Positions 12,619-19,118 of a DNA stretch of 19,118 bases are shown here, piece by piece. Source of the stretch: Synechococcales cyanobacterium PMM_0002 (lineage in GTDB: Bacteria > Cyanobacteriota > Cyanobacteriia > Elainellales > Elainellaceae); contig CASBQX010000047.1 in NCBI GenBank assembly GCA_949127925.1, positions 1 through 19,118 of the forward strand, in the 5' to 3' direction. The notes beneath the pieces were generated by a model. It saw nothing but the letters and a program-made list of their open reading frames with translations, made no database searches and was not told the DNA's origin. A program made the translations under genes and the position numbers. Numbering within the stretch: the first letter of the stretch is position 1; each line of letters opens with the position of its first letter.

Positions 12619-13533
12619 TTAGCTCGACTGCGTAATCGCACGCGATCGCAGCTGTTCTCCTAGCTCGTGCCAAAAATGAATTAACGGCACCTGGGTAACG
12701 CTGGAAAATTGCGGGTCACCTGTTTCAATCACAGTCCAAGAGCCGTCTATTAATTGGCCTACATCAACCGCCACATAGGGCACCTGGATGCGCCATGCCG
12801 CCTCTAATGCTATTGCTGACATGGCCTCTTCTTCGGGCACAGACAGAAATTTGCCCGGATCATCGCCGTGCCAGTAGTAGCCGTAGCTGAGGATGCGCTG
12901 GCGGTAAATAAATACGCGAAACTCGCGCCCGAGCGGAAACCCGTTGGCGGCAACTCGACTATGGCGCAGTTTTACCAGCTGCCGTAGTAAAACTCTACCT
13001 GGCAGCCCAGATTCTGCACGGGTCAGTAATGGTGCCACTAGCTGCTGCACCTGTTCAGCAGTGGTGGCCACACAGGCATTCCACCCGTTGGGTTTCCCCG
13101 ACTCAACGGCTCCTCGGACAAACAGCGGTAGCCCAAGATGGGCGATCGCTGCCTCACAATCTGCCAAACGGCTAATCACGATGCTCTCGGGCGTGAGTCC
13201 TACCAGCTGCGGGTAGGCTTGGTCAAAGTCTTGGGCGCGCTGGTGTTCTGCGGGTGTGTTGAGTAGACGGATGCCTTTAGTAAGGGCTTCGGTGTAAATC
13301 GCGTCATAGCGATCGCGCGGCGGCGGATAGCCCAACCAAATGCCGGGGGTATCGGGTGGCTGCGGTGGAATGTGGCTGAGGGCAGTGTCCGTACAGCCAG
13401 CCGCAACAACAATCGGATACACAGTAAAGCCCAAAAGTTGGGCGATCGCCGCCGACGCTGCCAACGCCTGACGACTGGTAGCAGGAGCCACATTATCAGC
13501 AGTTTCAGCGAGAACAATCATGATCAGCTTCAT
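12619..13533 (-). CDS. ATP-grasp domain protein
   Basis: This is a 304-aa protein of unknown substrate. The N-terminal third is a variable domain that ends with TPESIVISRLADCEAAIAHLGLPLFVRGAVESGK. The remainder resembles an ATP-grasp fold: a lysine in a strand (ESGKPNGWNAC), the linker VLLRQLVKL, then GREFRVFIYRQRILSYGYYW, and near the end VPYVAVDVGQLIDGSWTVIETGDPQF, with acidic and polar residues expected to bind magnesium-ATP. It recalls the R2K clade of ATP-grasp proteins, but I cannot place it securely. The frame is open much further upstream and crosses into ptrB. I chose the ATG at 13533 (MKLIMIVLAE); ATGs at 13575 and 13521 are alternatives, and none has a strong ribosome site. It is divergent from ptrB. 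Confidence 0.78.
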   Translation of the reverse strand: MKLIMIVLAETADNVAPATSRQALAASAAIAQLLGFTVYPIVVAAGCTDTALSHIPPQPPDTPGIWLGYPPPRDRYDAIYTEALTKGIRLLNTPAEHQRAQDFDQAYPQLVGLTPESIVISRLADCEAAIAHLGLPLFVRGAVESGKPNGWNACVATTAEQVQQLVAPLLTRAESGLPGRVLLRQLVKLRHSRVAANGFPLGREFRVFIYRQRILSYGYYWHGDDPGKFLSVPEEEAMSAIALEAAWRIQVPYVAVDVGQLIDGSWTVIETGDPQFSSVTQVPLIHFWHELGEQLRSRAITQSS

Positions 13534-13619
13534 TAACACCGGGTAAAGATCTACACTGTGCAAAGGATGAGCCATTTTCGGCACATTCGCAACCTTGAAT
13601 TGGGGTTTGAACGAGCGGT

Positions 13620-15704
13620 ATGGATCGAATAAGCAGTTCTGAGGCACCTGCGGTAGTGTTACCACCTGTAGCAGAGAAACGGTTTTATAGTCATACCCTG
13701 CACGGGGACAAGCGAGTAGATGACTATTTTTGGATGCGCGATCGCGACGACCCTGCCGTAATGGCGTATTTGGACGCGGAGAACGCCTACACTCAGGCGA
13801 TGATGCGGCATACTGAAGCGCTGCAAGCCGAGCTTTATCAGGAAATGCTGGCGCGGATTCAGGAAACAGATTTGTCGGTGCCTTACCGCAAAGATGAATA
13901 CTATTACTACAGCCGGACGGAGGCAGGAAAGGCATATCCGATCCACTGCCGCAAACAGGGCAGTCTGGAGGCGGCTGAAGCAATTCTGTTAGATGAAAAT
14001 CAGCTAGCGGACGGCCACGATTATTGCGAAGTTGGGGTGTTTGCGATCAGCCCAAATCATCAGCTATTGGCCTATTCAGTAGACACGAACGGGGCAGAAC
14101 TCTATACGCTGTGTTTTTTGGATCTGACCACCCAGCAACACTATCTTGAAACTATCCCCGATACGTATTACTCCTTTGCCTGGGGCAACGATAGCCAAAC
14201 TGTTTTTTATACGCAAGTAGATGCCGCGCATCGGCCTTATAAGTTATTCCGCCATCGACTGGGAACGCCCGCGACTGACGATGTGCTGATTTATCACGAA
14301 GCGGATGATGCCTATTTTTTGAGCGTGGGGACTACTCGCAGCGAGGCGTATATCTTACTCAGTCTCAATAGTAAGGTGACCTCTGAGGTGCATTATCTAG
14401 ATGCCAATCATCCAACCGGAGCGTTTCGGGTGATTCAGCCGCGATCGCCTGGGATTGAGTATGACGTGGAGCACCACAGCGATAGTTTTTATATCACCAC
14501 CAACGAAAACGCCATCAACTTTAAGCTGATGAAAGCGCCCGTCACGGCTGCGAGTCGGGAAAACTGGGAAATTGTGATTCCCCACCGAGATGCGGTGTTT
14601 ATTACGGGTGGCGTTAGCCCGTTTGTGGATCATTTGGTGGTGTATGAACGCTACAAGGGCTTGGAAACAGTGCGCGTTCTCAAGCTTTCGACGGGCGAAG
14701 AACATTACATTACGTTTCCAGAACCCACCTATGAAGTGAGTGAAGGCGGCAATCCCGATTTTTATACCCCCATTTTGCGGTTCAACTACACCTCGCTGGT
14801 GACGCCGAATTCGGTGTTTGACTACAACTTAGACACGCAGGAACGGGAGCTGAAGAAAGAAACGCCGGTGCTGGGCGGCTACGATCGCACCCGATATGGG
14901 ATTGAACGGCTGGAGGCGATCGCCCCCGACGGTACAGCGGTACCGCTGTCACTGGTCTACAAAAAAGGGGTCGAAAAAACGGGTCATAATCCGCTGCTGA
15001 TGACGGGCTATGGTTCCTATGGAGCCAGCTATCCTGACTATTTTTCGTCGAATCGACTGGCGTTGCTGGATCGCGGGGTAGTGATGGCGATCGCCCACAT
15101 CCGGGGCGGCTCAGAGATGGGGCGCAAGTGGTACGAAGACGGTAAGTTTCTACAAAAAAAGAATACGTTTACCGACTTTATTGCCTGCGCTGAGTGTTTG
15201 ATTAAACAGGGATGGACATCCCCTCAGCAGTTGGCGATCGAAGGCGGCAGCGCGGGCGGGCTGCTGATGGGAGCCGTGGTCAATCTGCGGCCTGACTTGT
15301 TCAAAGCTGTGATTGCCCAAGTGCCCTTTGTCGATGTCGTCACCACCATTCTCGATACGTCATTGCCCCTATCGGCCATGGAGTGGGAAGAGTGGGGCAA
15401 CCCCAACGACAAAGCCTACTACGACTATATGAAGTCCTACTCGCCCTACGACAACGTAGACGCGAAGGATTATCCAGCCCTGCTGGTTACCGCTGGCTTA
15501 AACGATCCCCGCGTTTCTTACTGGGAACCCGCTAAGTGGACAGCCAAACTGCGAGAACTCAAAACCGATTCCCATATTCTGCTGCTCAAAACCAACCTGG
15601 GAGCCGGACACAGCGGCGCATCGGGGCGCTATGAGCGGCTAAAAGAGATCGCGTTTGAGTATGCCTTTTTGATGGATCAATGGGGTATGGTAGAGCGCGC
15701 TTAG
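13620..15704 (+). CDS. ptrB: Oligopeptidase B (S9A serine peptidase)
   Basis: This cytoplasmic serine peptidase cleaves short peptides after Arg and Lys. The 694-aa protein has the whole family architecture: an N-terminal segment with DDYFWMRDRDDPAVMAYLDAENAY, a seven-bladed beta-propeller (about residues 75-410) that filters substrates by size, and a C-terminal alpha/beta-hydrolase domain. The catalytic triad is S544 in GGSAGG, D629 in GLNDPRV and H664 in GAGHSG, each 12 residues later than in the E. coli enzyme. Other hallmarks are GYGSYGASYPDYFSSNR, IAHIRGGSEMGRKWYEDGK and PYDNV. The ATG at 13620 is the natural start. The gene is divergent from the ATP-grasp gene, with an 86-base gap holding both promoters. 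Confidence 0.95.
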   Translation: MDRISSSEAPAVVLPPVAEKRFYSHTLHGDKRVDDYFWMRDRDDPAVMAYLDAENAYTQAMMRHTEALQAELYQEMLARIQETDLSVPYRKDEYYYYSRTEAGKAYPIHCRKQGSLEAAEAILLDENQLADGHDYCEVGVFAISPNHQLLAYSVDTNGAELYTLCFLDLTTQQHYLETIPDTYYSFAWGNDSQTVFYTQVDAAHRPYKLFRHRLGTPATDDVLIYHEADDAYFLSVGTTRSEAYILLSLNSKVTSEVHYLDANHPTGAFRVIQPRSPGIEYDVEHHSDSFYITTNENAINFKLMKAPVTAASRENWEIVIPHRDAVFITGGVSPFVDHLVVYERYKGLETVRVLKLSTGEEHYITFPEPTYEVSEGGNPDFYTPILRFNYTSLVTPNSVFDYNLDTQERELKKETPVLGGYDRTRYGIERLEAIAPDGTAVPLSLVYKKGVEKTGHNPLLMTGYGSYGASYPDYFSSNRLALLDRGVVMAIAHIRGGSEMGRKWYEDGKFLQKKNTFTDFIACAECLIKQGWTSPQQLAIEGGSAGGLLMGAVVNLRPDLFKAVIAQVPFVDVVTTILDTSLPLSAMEWEEWGNPNDKAYYDYMKSYSPYDNVDAKDYPALLVTAGLNDPRVSYWEPAKWTAKLRELKTDSHILLLKTNLGAGHSGASGRYERLKEIAFEYAFLMDQWGMVERA

Positions 15705-15898
15705 TCCGTGATAGGGGAAGTCACTGCAACGCTATTAATGCTTTTACTTAAGATAATCATGCTAGAACCCGATTCAGTAAGCGTTGTAACCGCTGCCTGA
15801 GGGCAATAGTCTAAAGTCAATTAAGGTGAATCAATCGGGTCAAGGCACGCCTGATCCGGGAACTGCACGTTGAACCAGATAGAGGGAGGTTGACTCAA
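15705..15898. other. Intergenic region between ptrB and the FAD oxidoreductase gene
   Basis: This 194-base stretch has no gene, and I see no strong terminator hairpin or repeat. It probably holds the promoter of the downstream gene. The strong GGAGG at 15885-15889 belongs to that gene and decides its start. Confidence 0.5.
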
Positions 15899-17254
15899 TT
15901 GACGCTAGCAACGACAAAATCAATTAACTGGGATGCTTTTGTAGCGGCTCTCGACGGCATTGAGGTGATCCGCGATGCCGCTCAAGTCGCGAAGCTCTCA
16001 AAGGACTATTACACCTATAGCCCAATTTTGGTGCCCCTATTAGCGGATAAGGTCGGCGACTTGGTCGTGCGGCCTGCCAATGAAGCGGAAGTGCTGGCCG
16101 TTGCCAAAGCCTGTGTGCAGGCGCAGATACCGCTGACGGTGCGCGGGGCGGGCACGGGCAACTACGGGCAGTGTATCCCGCTAGAGGGGGGCGTGATTTT
16201 AGACCTGACTAAGATGCAGGCGGTGAAGTGGATTAAACCTGGGTTGGTCTGCGTTGAACCGGGGGCAAAACTGCTGGCGATCGACAAACAAACCCGCGAA
16301 ACGGGTTGGGAAATTCGCATGACTCCCTCTACCTACCGGACGGCCACCATTGGCGGCTTCATTAGCGGCGGCAGCGGTGGCATTGGCTCGGTTACCTATG
16401 GGCAATTGCGCGATCGCGGCAATCTGCATGCCGTGCGGGTGGTGACGATGGAAGACGAACCTCGGGTCATTGAACTGCGCGGCGACGAGGTGCAACAGGT
16501 GAACCACGCCTATGGCACCAACGGCATCATTACCGAACTAGAAATTCCGCTGGGTCCAGCCTATCCGTGGGCAGAGCTAATCATTAGCTTCGACGACTTC
16601 ATGACGGCAGCCCGGTTTGGCCAAGTGCTGGGCGACTCTGACGCCATCATCAAAAAACTGGTCACTATTTTTGCCGATCCCATTCCCAGCTACTTTGTTG
16701 CCCTGCGCGACACCATTCCTAGCGGCAAACATTGTGCCTTTGTCATGGTGGCGGAGCCGTCGCTAGAACCGTTTGGCGACTTGATCCAGCAGTTTGGAGG
16801 CTCTGTTTGCTACCGCAAAACGGCTCAAGAAGCCAGCAAGGGCACCATGCTGATGGAATTTACCTGGAACCACACCACCCTGCATGCCCGCAACGTAGAC
16901 CCCAGCCTCACCTACCTGCAAACCCTATTTCCCTACGATAAAGAGCTGAAGCTGCTAGAGCAAATGTATCACCACTATGGCAATGAGGTGATGCTCCACC
17001 TGGAGTTTTTGCGGGTCAATGGCTGCATTGTGCCAGCGGCGCTGCAACTGGTGCGCTACAGCACGCCCGAACGGCTGAAAGCCATTATCAAAGAGCACGA
17101 AGACAGTGGGGCATTTATTGCCAACCCGCATACTTACATTCTGGAAGATGGCGGTAGAAAGTCGATCGATCCGGTGCAGCTGGCCTTTAAGGAAAAGGTC
17201 GATCCTTATGGATTGCTCAACCCTGGCAAGATGCGAGCCTGGACTGAACGTTGA
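15899..17254 (+). CDS. FAD-binding oxidoreductase, GlcD/D-lactate dehydrogenase-like
   Basis: The 451-aa protein belongs to the VAO/PCMH flavoprotein family (FAD_binding_4). The FAD domain includes VVRPANEAEVLAVAKACV, then PLTVRGAGTGNYGQ, LVCVEPGAKLLAIDK, MTPSTYRTATIGGFISGGSGGIGSVTYG, and AYGTNGIITELEIPL. The C-terminal half forms the cap/substrate domain and ends with the family signature KEKVDPYGLLNPGKM. Relatives oxidise 2-hydroxy acids such as glycolate or D-lactate; the substrate here cannot be read from the sequence. I chose the TTG at 15899, with AGGGAGG ending 9 bases upstream; a TTG at 15890 in frame would touch that site and is unlikely. It converges on the AI-2E gene with 6 bases between stops. 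Confidence 0.88.
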   Translation: MTLATTKSINWDAFVAALDGIEVIRDAAQVAKLSKDYYTYSPILVPLLADKVGDLVVRPANEAEVLAVAKACVQAQIPLTVRGAGTGNYGQCIPLEGGVILDLTKMQAVKWIKPGLVCVEPGAKLLAIDKQTRETGWEIRMTPSTYRTATIGGFISGGSGGIGSVTYGQLRDRGNLHAVRVVTMEDEPRVIELRGDEVQQVNHAYGTNGIITELEIPLGPAYPWAELIISFDDFMTAARFGQVLGDSDAIIKKLVTIFADPIPSYFVALRDTIPSGKHCAFVMVAEPSLEPFGDLIQQFGGSVCYRKTAQEASKGTMLMEFTWNHTTLHARNVDPSLTYLQTLFPYDKELKLLEQMYHHYGNEVMLHLEFLRVNGCIVPAALQLVRYSTPERLKAIIKEHEDSGAFIANPHTYILEDGGRKSIDPVQLAFKEKVDPYGLLNPGKMRAWTER

Positions 17255-17260
17255 CTATAG

Positions 17261-18376
17261 TTAACTGGGCAGATCGGCGGTTTGGTCGGCGATAGGGGAT
17301 GAAGAGATAACGCTGGTGGTTACGAGCGATCGCAACAATCCTGACCTTGAGGTGCGAATTGTATCAAAGGTAGCTTTGATGAAGCTGGCAATGGGCACGG
17401 CCACCAGCAGCCCCAGCACTCCACCCAGCTTTAAACCTACGTCCAGCGAAACTAGCATCCACACTGGATTTAGCCCCGTCAGTTCACCCAAAATCCGAGG
17501 CCCTAGCAGGTTCTCAGAAATTTGGATAATCACGATCGCCACCAGCAGCACCTTTACGCCTAGCCAAAAGTTTTGCAGTGCCAGCAGCGAACTGACCACA
17601 ATCAGAGTGGTGGTGCCGCCAAAAGGAATTAGACTGGCTGCCCCAATCCCAAAGCCAAACAGCTCGGCCAGCGGCACTCGCAACACCAGCAGCGCCGCCG
17701 TTTGAGCCACGCCCAGAATGGTCGCCAGGGTCACCTGACCCACAATAAACCGCTCAAAATTCTCGGGTAGAGATTGCTTAACCCGCGTGCCCCACGGGTC
17801 GGGCAACCAGCCCAAAATGCCGCTCCACAGCCCCTCACCCCGCAGTACCAAAAAGATAGTGAACACAGCGGTCAAAAACACGTTGACGATACTGCCGATC
17901 GCACTAAAGAAAATGCTGATAATTTGACTGGTCAGCGATCGCAAAATGCTGGTCAGTCGCTCAATTTGCTGATTCAAGGTAGTGCTGACATCAATCGGTA
18001 GCTGTTGATCGATTGCCCAAGCTTCAAACGACCTGAGCTGCTGCTGTCCAGACTTCAGCCAATCGGGCAAGCGGACAATTAGTTCATTGGCCTGCCGCAA
18101 AATTAGCGGAGCCAAGAAAAAAACCAAAACGCCCAACAGCGCCAAAAACAGCAGAAACACTAGCCCCACGGCAATACCGCGCTGCACCCCTCGCTGCTGC
18201 AAAAACCGAATCGGATAATCTAATAAAAATGAAATTAGGGTGGCCGCAATTAGCGTACTCGCCAGCGGTTGCAGCCACTGAGCCAGCAGCAGCAGCAGCC
18301 ACGCATTCAAAAATAAAACAGGAAACACTAACCCCAGCGTAAATATTCGGGGCAGTTTATTGAGAGTCTTTAGCAT
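17261..18376 (-). CDS. AI-2E/PerM family membrane transporter
   Basis: The 371-aa polytopic inner-membrane protein belongs to the AI-2E transporter family (TqsA/PerM). Its hydrophobic segments include FTLGLVFPVLFLNAWLLLLLA and IAVGLVFLLFLALLGVLVFFLAPLIL near the N-terminus, and at least four more between about residues 155 and 345. The family motif region is VGQVTLATILGVAQTAALLVLRVP, then IGAASLIPFGGTTTLIVV and LLGPRILGELTGLNPVWMLVSL. Members export diverse small molecules or ions; the name does not prove AI-2 transport. I take the ATG at 18376 as the start. A TTG at 18388 (MAIPMLKT) is in frame, and neither has a clear ribosome site. It lies 91 bases downstream of the unknown gene on the same strand and could be cotranscribed. 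Confidence 0.87.
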   Translation of the reverse strand: MLKTLNKLPRIFTLGLVFPVLFLNAWLLLLLAQWLQPLASTLIAATLISFLLDYPIRFLQQRGVQRGIAVGLVFLLFLALLGVLVFFLAPLILRQANELIVRLPDWLKSGQQQLRSFEAWAIDQQLPIDVSTTLNQQIERLTSILRSLTSQIISIFFSAIGSIVNVFLTAVFTIFLVLRGEGLWSGILGWLPDPWGTRVKQSLPENFERFIVGQVTLATILGVAQTAALLVLRVPLAELFGFGIGAASLIPFGGTTTLIVVSSLLALQNFWLGVKVLLVAIVIIQISENLLGPRILGELTGLNPVWMLVSLDVGLKLGGVLGLLVAVPIASFIKATFDTIRTSRSGLLRSLVTTSVISSSPIADQTADLPS

Positions 18377-18479
18377 AGGAATAGCCAACGGTTAGGGCGC
18401 GCCTGAAACGGCACAGGAGGTAAACGAGTGAATTTTGGGTTTGCTGATTTCTGCTACGGCTTTGATCTGGTGCTCTCGA
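18377..18479. other. Short spacer between two minus-strand genes
   Basis: Nothing clear is seen for the minus strand. On the plus strand a perfect AGGAGG (18415-18420) lies 7 bases before a GTG (18428) that opens a 29-codon frame into the 3' end of the next gene. It is too short to call a gene. Confidence 0.4.
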
Positions 18480-19118
18480 TTACGGCTCCTGACTGCTGTT
18501 TTTTATATTGTCTCTAATATTGCCAGATATTTCAGGCTCAGCAGTTTCAGCTTCAGGGCTACCAGCCTCAGGGGCAACCGTTTGGTCGCCAGGAGTTGGG
18601 CTGACTCGATACAGAAAGCGAATCATGTTGCCGTGAGGATCCCACCGGGCGAGCTGTTCGCGCACCTCTGCTTCGGTGGGGGCTTTGGCCTGCATCAAAA
18701 ACGGCAAGAGCTTGAAGGTAGGGGTATTGACCAAAAAGTAGCCCCCATGCACATCAATTTTGCCGATCAAAAAAAGCATGATGTTGATGATGTCAATCGG
18801 CAGAGCCGTGAGGGAGTTGAGTTCCAGCCCGACGCCGTTGACTCCTGCCATTTTTGAGCAGTCGAGGTAGCTAAAGTTTTCAAACAGGTCAAAGGCGGAG
18901 GTCGGACGCACCGCAGAACGGGCAAATATAGCGCCGCGAATTAGCAGTCCCTTCAGTCGCTCTCGGCGTTTGCGGCGGCGAGATTTGCCCGCAGGCGCAG
19001 GGGCGGGCGGCAAAAAAATATTGCCCAGCCGCAGCCCCGACATTTCAATACTGGGTTCGGTGAACCAGTTGCCCAGGGTTGAAAGGTAGCGCAGCACAAT
19101 GTCGCGATCGCTCGACAT
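18480..19118 (-). CDS. Conserved hypothetical protein (may extend past the right edge)
   Basis: The 212-aa frame begins with an ATG that occupies the final three bases of the window, so the true start may lie outside it. I do not recognise the family. Residues 40-55 hold a very basic stretch (KSRRRKRRERLK). The middle has a likely hydrophobic helix, LPIDIINIMLFLIGKIDV, and the segments NTPTFKLLPFLMQAK and REQLARWDPHGNMIRFLYRV are well-formed. The last 40 residues are acidic and low in complexity (APEAGSPEAETAEPE), so probably disordered. No enzyme motif is visible. It may be cotranscribed with the downstream AI-2E gene. Confidence 0.7.
   Translation of the reverse strand: MSSDRDIVLRYLSTLGNWFTEPSIEMSGLRLGNIFLPPAPAPAGKSRRRKRRERLKGLLIRGAIFARSAVRPTSAFDLFENFSYLDCSKMAGVNGVGLELNSLTALPIDIINIMLFLIGKIDVHGGYFLVNTPTFKLLPFLMQAKAPTEAEVREQLARWDPHGNMIRFLYRVSPTPGDQTVAPEAGSPEAETAEPEISGNIRDNIKNSSQEP

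Noticed and set aside
13534..13983. N-terminal extension of the ATP-grasp gene to 454 codons
   Set aside because: The extension crosses the start of ptrB on the other strand and has no domain character; internal ATGs at 13533 or 13575 are better.

Overview
The window is chromosomal DNA from a cyanobacterium. It is rich in the HIP1 octamer GCGATCGC, carries light-dependent protochlorophyllide reductase (por), and has several kinds of short palindromic repeats typical of cyanobacterial spacers. No species can be named from the sequence alone.

Left core segment (1-4640). The 5' part of dnaX (clamp-loader gamma/tau, minus strand) runs off the left edge. It is followed by por (+) and, convergent to it, the ribosome-assembly GTPase gene obg (-). 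Two 45-bp units with perfect palindromes lie between por and obg and probably act as a bidirectional terminator. Next come an SDR dehydrogenase remnant, a 17-bp tandem repeat, a 62-bp hairpin with 14-bp arms, and a small conserved cyanobacterial gene (-).

Accessory segment (about 4640-12610). This part is repeat-rich and mobile in character. A 314-bp nested inverted-repeat structure precedes a 1010-aa single-chain restriction-modification enzyme (PD-(D/E)XK nuclease, gamma N6-adenine methylase, type ISP-like C-terminus). The recognition part of that gene is AT-rich and has no HIP1 site. The R-M gene is followed by a DUF4258/YgiT-zinc-finger pair that resembles toxin-antitoxin systems, then a second, diverged copy of the R-M gene's last 60 codons, then a Uma2 nuclease-like gene. 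Two elements with the architecture of integron attC sites follow (9986-10094 and 11147-11234). They bound a 1140-bp cassette-like unit with a broken small gene and a DUF433/DUF5615 antitoxin-toxin pair. The segment ends with a BrnT toxin tail fused to an intact BrnA-like antitoxin, a decayed stretch, and a hexapeptide acetyltransferase. No integron integrase is in the window.

Right core segment (12619-19118). This holds an ATP-grasp protein (-), oligopeptidase B (+), a GlcD-like FAD oxidoreductase (+), an AI-2E/PerM-family membrane protein (-) and a conserved protein of unknown function (-) that reaches the right edge.

The main discovery candidate is the pair of attC-like sites with toxin-antitoxin cargo. 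The first appears to have been split by a 24-bp cyanobacterial dispersed repeat.
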